The position numbers were made by a program, and so were the translations under genes. DNA of 64,000 bases from NCBI RefSeq assembly GCF_003856525.1, contig NZ_RJVQ01000009.1:62001-126000 (forward strand), written 5' to 3'. Within the stretch, counting starts at the first letter, position 1. The number at the start of each line of letters is the position of its first letter. The DNA comes from Vibrio viridaestus (GTDB taxonomy: Bacteria > Pseudomonadota > Gammaproteobacteria > Enterobacterales > Vibrionaceae). The notes under the pieces were generated by a model, which had not been told where the DNA came from, made no database searches, and saw nothing but the letters and a program-made list of their open reading frames with translations. Below are positions 17,676-26,094 of this stretch, piece by piece.

Positions 17676-18481
17676 AGTACCGAAAATATTGGCATCAGCA
17701 GTGAAAATAGCTCCGCCTGAGAACTAATATTGCATTTAGCGTACAGTTGCTTGCGAAATACTTTCACCGTTTCTTTACTGATATCAAGATTCAACGCGAT
17801 AGACAGAGACGAGTGCCCCTGCAAAATATACAGTGCGACTTCAGCTTGCCGTGGACTTAAAGCGATATCGTGTTTAATACGTAATGCATCGCGCAGTCGC
17901 TCCGTCACTGGAGGTAACGAAATATTTTTACCCTCTAGTGGGGTATAACCTTTCCAGTGTTTTTCGCATAATGCCGTTAGTAGATAAGCATAGCTTTTTA
18001 TCGTGACTAATTCAGTTTTGGTAAACATTTGCCGTGATGTATTGTCTCGTCCGAAGCATGCCGTCAATGTCGTCTCTGTGCCTAACCGGGCAAATACACC
18101 AAATTCATCGATTAGCGTGGTATCTCGATAGTATTCCCTGAAATAACTTGTCTGTTTAAATTGATCTGGTGCTAATTCAAATATGTGATGAACGCCACTC
18201 TGAAGTCCGCTTCTTACTGCTTGATAAAACGGATCGAGCAAATACGCCGCCGTAACATAGTGAGAATCCATTGAAAGGTATACCGTTGGATCTTTGTACT
18301 CACGATACAACACCGATGGGTTGTGGTTTTTGTGATAAACGATGATGATTAAATTATCAAACTCCACCAATTGAGCAACAAAATAACTCAATACCTGGGT
18401 AAAATCTGGCGTACCTATAGCACGTATCGTTTCACCTAAGGCTTTATCCAACTTACTTGTAAACTTTACTGCGTTTTGCAA
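17672..18481 (-). CDS. LuxR-type transcriptional regulator
   Basis: A DNA-binding protein of about 269 aa. The C-terminal LuxR helix-turn-helix reads LSPRQAEVALYILQGHSS then SKETVKVFRKQLYAK. The N-terminal 190 residues show no receiver aspartate and no clear autoinducer domain, so the signal is unknown. Two TTG starts are possible: 18481, preceded by GAGG at good spacing and chosen here, or 18502, with a weaker site. It is divergent from the PotABCD-like operon and is the obvious candidate to control it through the repeats at 18516-18538. Confidence 0.8.
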   Translation of the reverse strand: MQNAVKFTSKLDKALGETIRAIGTPDFTQVLSYFVAQLVEFDNLIIIVYHKNHNPSVLYREYKDPTVYLSMDSHYVTAAYLLDPFYQAVRSGLQSGVHHIFELAPDQFKQTSYFREYYRDTTLIDEFGVFARLGTETTLTACFGRDNTSRQMFTKTELVTIKSYAYLLTALCEKHWKGYTPLEGKNISLPPVTERLRDALRIKHDIALSPRQAEVALYILQGHSSLSIALNLDISKETVKVFRKQLYAKCNISSQAELFSLLMPIFSVL

Positions 18482-18515
18482 AGTGACCTCACATCGATTC
18501 AATCTAGCTCATCAT

Positions 18516-18538
18516 ACCCCACTGGGGTTATATACCCC
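18516..18538. promoter_or_regulatory. Triple ACCCC/GGGGT operator between luxR-type gene and potA
   Basis: ACCCC at 18516-18520, GGGGT at 18524-18528 and ACCCC at 18534-18538 form two overlapping inverted repeats that share the middle arm. The outer arms are an 18-bp direct repeat. The block precedes a TATATT (18554-18559) that could be the -10 of the transporter operon, so it would overlap the -35 region. It is the likely binding site of the divergent LuxR-type regulator (inference). Confidence 0.5.
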
Positions 18539-18628
18539 TCATAATCGATACTCTATATTAAAAATCATGATTTGTGGGTTATCTTTTTACAAAATTGGCC
18601 CACTCTATCGACGTCATTGGGGAATATC

Positions 18629-19729
18629 ATGACAAGGACTGCAATTTCAATACAATCGGTGACTAAGAGCTTTGATCAATTTCAGGCTTTAAGTGACATC
18701 TCCTTAGATATAAAGGAAGGCGAATTCTTCACATTACTCGGCCCATCTGGTTGTGGAAAAACAACGCTTCTGCGTCTATTAGCAGGGTTTGAAGAAACGA
18801 CATCCGGACAGATAAAGTTATTTGAAGAAAACATCGCGCACAAACCAGCAAATCAAAGACCGATCAATACAGTATTCCAACACTATTCTCTTTTTCCCCA
18901 CCTCGATATACATGAGAACGTACAATTCGGGCTCAAAATGCTTGGCATCGAGAAAAGGGAAAGAGAATCAAGAGCAAGTGAAATGCTTGAGATGGTTCAA
19001 CTTACCCAATTTGCTAAAAGACGCCCTCATCAACTTTCAGGTGGGCAACAGCAACGTGTCGCGCTAGCAAGAGCGTTGGCACCACGTCCAAAACTTTTAC
19101 TTCTTGATGAACCCCTTTCTGCTTTGGATCTAAAATTGCGTCAATCGATGCGCTTAGAACTCAAAAAAATACAGGAACAAACCGGAATTACATTTGTATT
19201 CGTTACTCACGATCAGGAAGAAGCATTGACCATGTCTGATCGCATTGCAGTGATGTCAGCAGGTCACGTACAGCAAATTGGCTCACCTACCGATATATAT
19301 GAGCGTCCAAGTAACAAGTTCGTCGCAGATTTTATTGGTGAGACTAATCTGATTGATGTCGCTGTACTCGAAAAACACCCAGCAAGTGCAACGATCAATT
19401 TCTCACTTCCAGACTCGACCTCAAGCACCGAAATGCAAGTACCATACGACCATAAAGTGTTTATTGGTACCAAGGCATTACTCTCTATTCGTCCTGAGCG
19501 AATTAACCTTTCACACTATGACGTTAATAGTGGCAAACCATTGTTGAAAGGAAAAATAAAACAAACGATTTACATGGGTACCGACACGCAATACATCGTG
19601 GATATAGATGAGAGCCAGAGTTTGTTGGTTCGGCAACAGAACACATCAGACAAGTCAAAAGCCCTATTGAAGGGAGATGACGTCGGCATCGACTTTGACC
19701 TTAATTCCTGTCGTTTGCTAAGGAGCTAA
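18629..19729 (+). CDS. Polyamine-type ABC transporter ATP-binding protein (PotA-like)
   Basis: ATPase of a spermidine/putrescine-family importer, 366 aa. It shows Walker A GPSGCGKTT, the Q-loop FQHYSLFPH, signature LSGGQQQR, Walker B LLLLDEPLSALD, switch histidine in VTHDQEEAL and a C-terminal TOBE-like domain with SIRPERI. The start is ATG 18629 behind GGGGAA. A longer frame from 18572 has no ribosome site. It is first in a four-gene transport operon and ends 3 bp before the first permease. Confidence 0.9.
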   Translation: MTRTAISIQSVTKSFDQFQALSDISLDIKEGEFFTLLGPSGCGKTTLLRLLAGFEETTSGQIKLFEENIAHKPANQRPINTVFQHYSLFPHLDIHENVQFGLKMLGIEKRERESRASEMLEMVQLTQFAKRRPHQLSGGQQQRVALARALAPRPKLLLLDEPLSALDLKLRQSMRLELKKIQEQTGITFVFVTHDQEEALTMSDRIAVMSAGHVQQIGSPTDIYERPSNKFVADFIGETNLIDVAVLEKHPASATINFSLPDSTSSTEMQVPYDHKVFIGTKALLSIRPERINLSHYDVNSGKPLLKGKIKQTIYMGTDTQYIVDIDESQSLLVRQQNTSDKSKALLKGDDVGIDFDLNSCRLLRS

Positions 19730-19732
19730 GCC

Positions 19733-20632
19733 ATGTTGAAGCGACTCCAAAATCTATCAGATTTTCGTTTAAGAACTGCATTGGTGACACCGTCACTAAC
19801 AATCATAGGTATTTTTCTAATTATTCCTATTTCTATCGTCGCGGTTTATTCCTTCTTACAACCGGGAACCTATGGCGGCGTCATCTGGCATTTTTCCACC
19901 GATTCCTATCGTCAATTTCTATTCGAAGAAGATTTTCTAACTGATGAATTACAGTTTACCACGGCCTACATTGACATTTTTATACGCTCTTTCGGCCAAG
20001 CGACGACTGCAACGATATTATGTTTATTTATCGGTTTTCCAACGGCTTATTTTATTGCCACTCGCCCACTAAGAACTCAGGGGTTATGGTTATTTGCCAT
20101 AACCATTCCTTATTGGGTCAATCTCTTGATTCGCACAGTCTCAATGCTATTTATCATTCGTGACCAAGGGCCAATCAATGAATTTTTACTTAATGTTGGT
20201 TGGATAAGCGAACCTTTAAAATTAGCCTATACACCATTTGCTATAGCGCTCGGTCTGTTCTATTCGTATCTGCCTTTTATGGTTTTGCCACTTTACACAG
20301 CACTATCCCGATTTGATATGTCGTTACTTACTGCAGCTCACGATCTTTATGCTAGTCGGTGGAAAGCACTCCGTTACGTTCTTATTCCCAATGTCAAAAA
20401 CGGGATTATCTCTGGCTGTCTGTTGGTATTTATTCCGTCTATTGGTGCTTTTATCGCACCGGATATTTTAGGTGGAGGAAAGCAACTGATGATTGGTAAC
20501 TTAATTGCTCTTCAATTTCAGGGCTCACGCAACTGGCCATTTGGTGCTGCTGCATCAATGATACTGCTGACATTTGTCCTAGTAATATTAATGCTTTTTG
20601 CTTCTCGCAAAAAACAAACCGACGTGCGATAA
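19733..20632 (+). CDS. Polyamine-type ABC transporter permease 1 (PotB-like)
   Basis: Inner-membrane subunit of 299 aa with six predicted helices. The ATPase-contact loop with the EAA motif, degenerate here, reads AAHDLYASRWKALRYVLIPN (about residues 202-221). It matches the PotB/PotH family. AAGGAGC lies just before its start. It pairs with the PotC-like protein 12 bp downstream. Confidence 0.88.
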   Translation: MLKRLQNLSDFRLRTALVTPSLTIIGIFLIIPISIVAVYSFLQPGTYGGVIWHFSTDSYRQFLFEEDFLTDELQFTTAYIDIFIRSFGQATTATILCLFIGFPTAYFIATRPLRTQGLWLFAITIPYWVNLLIRTVSMLFIIRDQGPINEFLLNVGWISEPLKLAYTPFAIALGLFYSYLPFMVLPLYTALSRFDMSLLTAAHDLYASRWKALRYVLIPNVKNGIISGCLLVFIPSIGAFIAPDILGGGKQLMIGNLIALQFQGSRNWPFGAAASMILLTFVLVILMLFASRKKQTDVR

Positions 20633-20644
20633 GGAAAATTAACG

Positions 20645-21436
20645 ATGAAGATCGATGTAAAGCATTACCCAGGAGCGCGCGTAATAACCCTACTGTGTCT
20701 TTTTGTCCTCTATGCTCCACTGTTGGTTATTTCTATCTACTCATTCAACTCTCTGCGCTCAATAACCACATGGGGTGGATTTACGTTTGACTGGTATATA
20801 AAGGCCTTTCACAACCCAAGTATTCAGAGCGCAACATTTAACTCGTTAATCATCGCCATATCGGCGGCCACCATCGCAACATGCATTGCACTCGCTGCAG
20901 CTATGGCGATGATTAAAGGTAAGCCTCTTAAGCATGCTTCATTGATGGTTGGTGTGATTAATCTACCTTTGGTTATCCCTGAAATCGTTACCGCTATTGC
21001 AAGTCTAATTTTTTTCGTCGCAATTAATATGACGTTGGGACTCAACACTGTGTTAATTGCGCATATTGTGTTTTGTATTCCCTTCGCCTACTTACCTATT
21101 TCGACTCGCCTAAAAGACATTAGTAAACGTTTTGACGAAGCCGCATTCGACCTCTATGCAACTCGCTGGCAAGCATTTCGATATGTAACGCTCCCAATGG
21201 CGATGCCTGGTCTGTTATCAGGGTTTATGTTGGCATTTATTGTGTCTCTTGATGATTTTATCGTCGCTAACATGGTAGCAGGTCCCGGAGCAACGACACT
21301 GCCTATGGCTATTTATAGTTTGGTTCGGATTGGCTTTACGCCAGAGATAAATGCTATTTCAACCCTATTACTACTCGTTTCAACTCTGTTCGTCACTGCA
21401 TCTTGGTTAGTCAATCGCCCAACTAAGCAAGCCTAA
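20645..21436 (+). CDS. Polyamine-type ABC transporter permease 2 (PotC-like)
   Basis: Second permease, 263 aa, about six helices, with the EAA-loop DEAAFDLYATRWQAFRYVTLP and the family motif SLDDFIVANMVAGPG near residues 204-218. It starts after AAGGAAAATTAACG. It is in the same operon as the ATPase and the binding protein. Confidence 0.88.
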   Translation: MKIDVKHYPGARVITLLCLFVLYAPLLVISIYSFNSLRSITTWGGFTFDWYIKAFHNPSIQSATFNSLIIAISAATIATCIALAAAMAMIKGKPLKHASLMVGVINLPLVIPEIVTAIASLIFFVAINMTLGLNTVLIAHIVFCIPFAYLPISTRLKDISKRFDEAAFDLYATRWQAFRYVTLPMAMPGLLSGFMLAFIVSLDDFIVANMVAGPGATTLPMAIYSLVRIGFTPEINAISTLLLLVSTLFVTASWLVNRPTKQA

Positions 21437-21462
21437 TTAACTTAACTAGAAAGGACTCTAAA

Positions 21463-22521
21463 ATGACACTTACTCACAGTAAAAAGGCCCACACCTTAAA
21501 AGCAGTATCTCTTGCAGTAGCTCTTACTCTAAGCGGTATTTCAACCGCAAATGCGGCTGGAGAGCTAAAGATCTTTAACTGGTCAGATTATATGCCGCAA
21601 TCACTGCTGGATAAATTTGCCAAGCAATATGACGTCAAGGTCACTCAAGATACTTATGACAGTAATGAAACCCTTTTAGCAAAACTTAAATCAGGTGTTA
21701 CTGGATACGATATTGCGGTACCTGGCGACTATATGGTAGCCATATTGATAAAAGAAGGATTATTGGCCAAAGTTGAGCCTGATAAATTGAGCAACTTTCA
21801 TAATATTAAACAGGATCTCGTCGATGTGTACTTTGACAAAGGCCGTCATTACTCGATTCCATATCAGTACGGAACAACCTCTTTCATGGTCGATACCAAT
21901 GCTTATAAAGGAGACATTAATACACTTGGTATTTTGTTCGACACACCAGACGAACTAAAGGGCAAAGTGAACATGTTCAGAGACGTTAATGACGTCATTA
22001 ACGCAGCTTTACGCTATAAAGGATTTAAAACATGTAACAGCAATAAAGCTGAGTTAAAACAGGTGAATGATCTTCTAATCAAAGCACGTAAAAACTGGTT
22101 AAGTATTACTTCTGACGGGTCACGTGAAATGCTGGTATCAGGGGACGCATCTGTATCAATGTTATGGAATGGTATGGCTCTGCGAGCAAGAATGGAGAAA
22201 CCGTCACTCAAATACGCTTATCCCAAAGAAGGGATGACAGCCTGGGCTGACAATATCGTCGTATTGAAAGATGCTGAAAATATTGAAAATGCAAAACTAT
22301 TTATGAACTTCATGCTCGAACCAGAAAATGCCGCAGCGTTGACTAATTTTGCTGGTTATACTGCTGGCGTAAACGGTACGAGCCCTTATCTTGACGATAA
22401 ATTCAAAGATGCTTTGGAATTAAACCCACCGACCGATGCGCCCAAAGCCGAATTTGTTCCACCTTGTGATCCTGACGTCGTTCGCTTATACGACCGAATT
22501 TGGACAAACTTACTCAAGTAA
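21463..22521 (+). CDS. Periplasmic polyamine-binding protein (PotD/PotF-like)
   Basis: Solute-binding protein of 352 aa. It has a Sec signal peptide (basic start, hydrophobic core, cleavage near STANAAG, about residue 30), then KIFNWSDYMPQ, the hallmark opening of the PotD/PotF family, and YDIAVPGDYMV. A polyamine or related amine is the likely ligand; the family also includes agmatine and opine binders. It is the last transport gene, 46 bp before a carbon-nitrogen hydrolase, with a hairpin between. Confidence 0.88.
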   Translation: MTLTHSKKAHTLKAVSLAVALTLSGISTANAAGELKIFNWSDYMPQSLLDKFAKQYDVKVTQDTYDSNETLLAKLKSGVTGYDIAVPGDYMVAILIKEGLLAKVEPDKLSNFHNIKQDLVDVYFDKGRHYSIPYQYGTTSFMVDTNAYKGDINTLGILFDTPDELKGKVNMFRDVNDVINAALRYKGFKTCNSNKAELKQVNDLLIKARKNWLSITSDGSREMLVSGDASVSMLWNGMALRARMEKPSLKYAYPKEGMTAWADNIVVLKDAENIENAKLFMNFMLEPENAAALTNFAGYTAGVNGTSPYLDDKFKDALELNPPTDAPKAEFVPPCDPDVVRLYDRIWTNLLK

Positions 22522-22529
22522 TAAAAACG

Positions 22530-22553
22530 TTGAGGCAGTCCCCATTGCCTCAA
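22530..22553 (+). repeat. Hairpin between the binding-protein gene and the hydrolase gene
   Basis: TTGAGGCA and TGCCTCAA form a perfect 8-bp stem with an 8-nt loop, ending 14 bases before the proposed TTG start of the hydrolase. There is no T-run. It probably protects the 3' end of the transport mRNA or dampens hydrolase translation. Confidence 0.5.
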
Positions 22554-22567
22554 CTGAGGGTATCAAA

Positions 22568-23347
22568 TTGAAGATAATGTCCTATCAAGGAACACCCCAT
22601 TCGGGTGACGTTGCAAGTAATATTGCGTTGATTCAACAGACAGTAATAGGAGCTAAACATCTCGGCTGTGATGTTGTTGTCTTTCCCGAGCTGTTTATCA
22701 CTGGATACAATATAGATCGTCATGTCATTGCGCTGGCTGAGACGATCGACGGACCGATGATTTCTCAAATAAAGCGAATCGCTATGGGAGCCGGAATCGC
22801 TATTGTGATCGGATTTCCAGAGAGTGACAATGAAAAAATTTATAACAGTGCTGTAGTTATCAACTCCAACGGTGATTTGGTTGGCCACCATAGAAAGGTA
22901 TTTTTATTTGGTGACAAAGAGAAATCACTGTTTACACCTGGTGATACCTTTACAACATTCAATTTAAATGGATACTGCTGCGGAATGAGCATTTGTTACG
23001 ATATTGAGTTTCCCGAACCTATCCGTATTCTAGCCAACAAAGGGGCTCATATCGTATTCAATCCGACTGCAAACATGGAACCCTACCATGAAGTCCCAAA
23101 AACATTAGCCAGAGCTCGAGCATTAGAAAATGGAGTCTGTATTGTCTATGCAAACCTCAGCGGCGTTGAAGATGGCCTAAAATACACCGGTCTAAGTGCA
23201 ATCATCGGTCCAGACGGCCTTGATATCGCTCGAGCGGGAAGAAGTTCTGCCGTCATCGTTGCTGATGTTAGTGAGATTCTACTTATGAATAAGCATAACC
23301 CAACTTCAACCCAATCACATGATTTAGCTCAAGTACAATTTAGCTGA
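22568..23347 (+). CDS. Carbon-nitrogen hydrolase (nitrilase superfamily)
   Basis: Amidase-type hydrolase of about 259 aa with the full catalytic triad: Glu in FPELFITGYN, Lys in HHRKVFLFG and Cys in GMSICYDIEFPEP. The superfamily includes N-carbamoylputrescine amidase and omega-amidase. Placed right after a PotABCD-like importer, an amidase acting on an imported amine derivative is plausible. The start is TTG 22568 (GAGGG eight bases upstream) or ATG 22577. The longest frame begins inside the upstream gene and is not credible. Confidence 0.85.
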   Translation: MKIMSYQGTPHSGDVASNIALIQQTVIGAKHLGCDVVVFPELFITGYNIDRHVIALAETIDGPMISQIKRIAMGAGIAIVIGFPESDNEKIYNSAVVINSNGDLVGHHRKVFLFGDKEKSLFTPGDTFTTFNLNGYCCGMSICYDIEFPEPIRILANKGAHIVFNPTANMEPYHEVPKTLARARALENGVCIVYANLSGVEDGLKYTGLSAIIGPDGLDIARAGRSSAVIVADVSEILLMNKHNPTSTQSHDLAQVQFS

Positions 23348-23350
23348 TAA

Positions 23351-23372
23351 CAGAAAGCCATATGGCTTTCTG
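23351..23372. repeat. Perfect 22-bp palindrome after the hydrolase gene
   Basis: CAGAAAGCCAT is followed directly by its exact complement ATGGCTTTCTG. It starts 3 bp after the hydrolase stop. In RNA it would form a stem with a small loop, but without a T-run. It may be a weak terminator, an mRNA end-protecting hairpin or a protein-binding site. Confidence 0.55.
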
Positions 23373-23582
23373 AATCAACATACTTATATTGATTCTTATA
23401 TTGATAATAAAAGCAAAAATATCCCCGTATAACACAATTCAAAAGAGGTATGTCATTTAATATTCACAATAAATCATGCTATGCACACAGTTTTTGATAA
23501 ATTACATTCCTATTAATTAACAATTAATTATTTTCCGATTATAGTAATAATATCAAGGATGATTACTATCTAAGGGAATTAG

Positions 23583-24986
23583 GTGTCATTTAGCTCTATT
23601 GAAAACCTGCCATTAAAGGAAAAGAAAAACAGTCTGATTATCAAATCGATCGGTTTTGGTCGTGTATGTAATATTCTTGCACTACTATTTTCGGCTTGTA
23701 TCGTCTCTGGATATATATTCTCAATACCTGATTTATATCGACCGTTTCACGATGGTCCAGCCACAAACCCTTTGACTGCTTTGTGTTTAATCTTACTTTC
23801 GTTATTTTCAGTACTAAGACAAATCAACTCTAAACTTAAATATCACTTATTGCCTTACTTAGTTATTGGGCTTGTTATATTTAAACTTATTTGGCATACA
23901 GATTATAGCTGGTTAAGTGAATGGCTTTTAACTGACGAAGCGAAACTTCATGTAGCTGAGCATAATGCAATGGGATTGAACACTTCAATCATGCTTTTAC
24001 TTCTCGCTGTCGCCAAAATATTTCAGCAAACGAATCATTCATACTACTACCAATCAACGCTTTTACTTTCACTGGTTGCCCCTTCCCTCGCACTGACCGG
24101 CTACGTATATCACAGCGACAGCCTATATGGCTCGATGTCGTTAAGTACGATGATCGGCGGCTATCTTCTTTGTGTTGGGGCAATGGCATCATCTGCCAAC
24201 AAGGCGATATTCCGCCTTTGGTTAAAAGATTCTATCGTTGGTAAAATTGCTCGCTTACAGATTATCGTCGGCGTTTCATTCTGTTTTATTCTGGGTTTTA
24301 TATGCCGTCATGAATTACAGCAAGGTTCAATTTCTGCTGTTTTTCCAGCCTATGTTGCAGTCGTTTGCTGGTTAGTCCTTTTTCTAACAGCTTTTAGCTC
24401 TCATATTCTTAATAAATCAGAACGTCAGAAAAAGCAGTATGAGCAAGAGTTGATCTATTCTGCTCGTCTCGATCCATTAACTGGCATTCTTAATCGTCGT
24501 GGTTTTCAAGAAGAGCTTAATAAAGAACGTAGCCGGCAACGACGTTATGGCGGTGTTATATCAGTTCTCATGATCGACATCGATTACTTCAAACGTGTTA
24601 ACGATACATTCGGTCACGATGTTGGTGATGAGATCATTAAAACTGTTGCGACCATCGCTAAGACGTCCGTTCGCTGCACCGATATCGTCTGCCGCTATGG
24701 TGGTGAGGAGATCATCGTTGCTTTACCCAAAACGTCGTTAAGTCAGGCGACATTAGTTGCGTACAAGATAAAAAATGCGATTGCTCAGCAAGACATGAGC
24801 GTATTTACAGGTAAGCCCCACCATCAAACTGTATCAATCGGTTGTGCCGCAATAAAGCAGGACACAGCTTCAATAGATGTTGTGTTTAAAAACGCTGACC
24901 TCGCTCTATATCAAGCCAAACGAAATGGTCGTAACAGAGTGGTCAGCGAAATCGAAGTGGAAGGCGAGAATACCTCTAAGGAGTGA
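23583..24986 (+). CDS. Membrane diguanylate cyclase (GGDEF domain)
   Basis: A 467-aa protein with about eight hydrophobic segments in residues 20-275 and a C-terminal GGDEF domain from about 290. The domain opens with ARLDPLTGILNRRGF, has DIDYFKRVNDTFGHDVGD, and the active-site loop is GGEEI, with Ile where Phe is usual. RCTD lies five residues before GGEEI, which is a proper RxxD inhibitory site, so product feedback by cyclic di-GMP is expected. The membrane part resembles no sensor I can name. The start is GTG at 23583 after AAGGGA. Confidence 0.88.
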   Translation: MSFSSIENLPLKEKKNSLIIKSIGFGRVCNILALLFSACIVSGYIFSIPDLYRPFHDGPATNPLTALCLILLSLFSVLRQINSKLKYHLLPYLVIGLVIFKLIWHTDYSWLSEWLLTDEAKLHVAEHNAMGLNTSIMLLLLAVAKIFQQTNHSYYYQSTLLLSLVAPSLALTGYVYHSDSLYGSMSLSTMIGGYLLCVGAMASSANKAIFRLWLKDSIVGKIARLQIIVGVSFCFILGFICRHELQQGSISAVFPAYVAVVCWLVLFLTAFSSHILNKSERQKKQYEQELIYSARLDPLTGILNRRGFQEELNKERSRQRRYGGVISVLMIDIDYFKRVNDTFGHDVGDEIIKTVATIAKTSVRCTDIVCRYGGEEIIVALPKTSLSQATLVAYKIKNAIAQQDMSVFTGKPHHQTVSIGCAAIKQDTASIDVVFKNADLALYQAKRNGRNRVVSEIEVEGENTSKE

Positions 24987-24987
24987 A

Positions 24988-25902
24988 CTATTTATCCGTA
25001 ACAGATTTAATGGTGGCGCGATTTTTAATCCAGTTGCCCCCGAAGACGTTAATGATAAGACCTATAGCGATAATACATACCCCCATTAGTTGGTAAAGGC
25101 TCAGATGTTCGCCAAGCAAAACCATCGCACTTAACAAACCAAATACTGGCACAAGTAACGAAAGCGGTGCGACTATCGATGTCTCATAGCGACTTAAGAG
25201 ATAACTCCATCCACCATAGCCAACGATCGTTGCGAGTATGGATAAATACAAAAGTGCCAGCACGTTATGCCACTCGATATTTTGCAGCGACGAAATAATG
25301 ATATCCGATCCTTCAAATACGTAGGAAGCGATAGCAAAAGCACCTGTCGGTATTAGAGCACTCCAGACGATCAATGACATAGTCGGCACCTGAAAATCCC
25401 GCATAATCACTTTATTGGTTATATTTCCCATAGCCCATGAAGACGCGGCTCCAATAATTAACACCAGAGTAAACCAAGTGATGGTTGCTGCACTTTGTCC
25501 CTGATCCGCCGCCAGAAGATAAATACCAAACGCCGCTATCGCGACGGCGATAACATTATGAAAGCGTATTTTTTCTTTAAGTAATAATGCGCCTAAAGCT
25601 AGTGTTATAAACGCCTGTGCCTGTAAAATTAGCGATGCTAGCCCAGCAGCTAAACCGACTTTCAGAGCCCAGAAAAGCAATGCGAATTGACCAAAGCTAA
25701 TAGTAATCCCATAAGCAAATAGCCATTTAAATGGTACATGAGGGCGTTTGATAAAAAAGATCGCAGGGACAGCTACTAACGCAAAGCGCATTCCAGCAAG
25801 CAAGAGTGGTGGCATACCATCAAGACCAACTTTGATAATAACAAAGTTCACACCCCAAACCATGACAATGGTAAGAGCAAGCAAGCGATCACGAAACGTC
25901 AT
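24988..25902 (-). CDS. EamA/DMT-family transporter
   Basis: Inner-membrane protein of 304 aa with ten predicted helices in two repeats of the EamA fold. Typical segments are VWGVNFVIIKVGLDGMPP, SLILQAQAFITL and ALGALLLKEKI; the second repeat has PLSLLVPVFGLLSAMVLLGE. Related proteins export amino acids or metabolites (RhaT and YdcZ belong to the same clan), but the substrate cannot be predicted. The start has AAAGGA. It is convergent with the GGDEF gene, one base from it. Confidence 0.85.
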   Translation of the reverse strand: MTFRDRLLALTIVMVWGVNFVIIKVGLDGMPPLLLAGMRFALVAVPAIFFIKRPHVPFKWLFAYGITISFGQFALLFWALKVGLAAGLASLILQAQAFITLALGALLLKEKIRFHNVIAVAIAAFGIYLLAADQGQSAATITWFTLVLIIGAASSWAMGNITNKVIMRDFQVPTMSLIVWSALIPTGAFAIASYVFEGSDIIISSLQNIEWHNVLALLYLSILATIVGYGGWSYLLSRYETSIVAPLSLLVPVFGLLSAMVLLGEHLSLYQLMGVCIIAIGLIINVFGGNWIKNRATIKSVTDK

Positions 25903-26022
25903 TAATAATCCTTTAAAATCATAACGATGCTTTCTGAAATAGGCACTGATAGAAATGAAGTTCGATCAGCAAAATGAGGGAGAAAGCACAACGGAGGTGA
26001 GCGCTAAAGAGTGCCTGATATA

Positions 26023-26075
26023 ACAAAAAATAACAAGCAGGATATCCGGATATTCTCCATGTACTTCCTGCTTGT
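26023..26075 (-). terminator. Terminator after the two-domain acetyltransferase
   Basis: On the minus strand ACAAGCAGGA and TCCTGCTTGT form a 10-bp stem with an internal palindromic loop, followed by TATTTTTTG. It ends the acetyltransferase transcript 120 bp before the EamA gene. Confidence 0.65.
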
Positions 26076-26094
26076 CGAGAGCAAGTTTGGGTCT

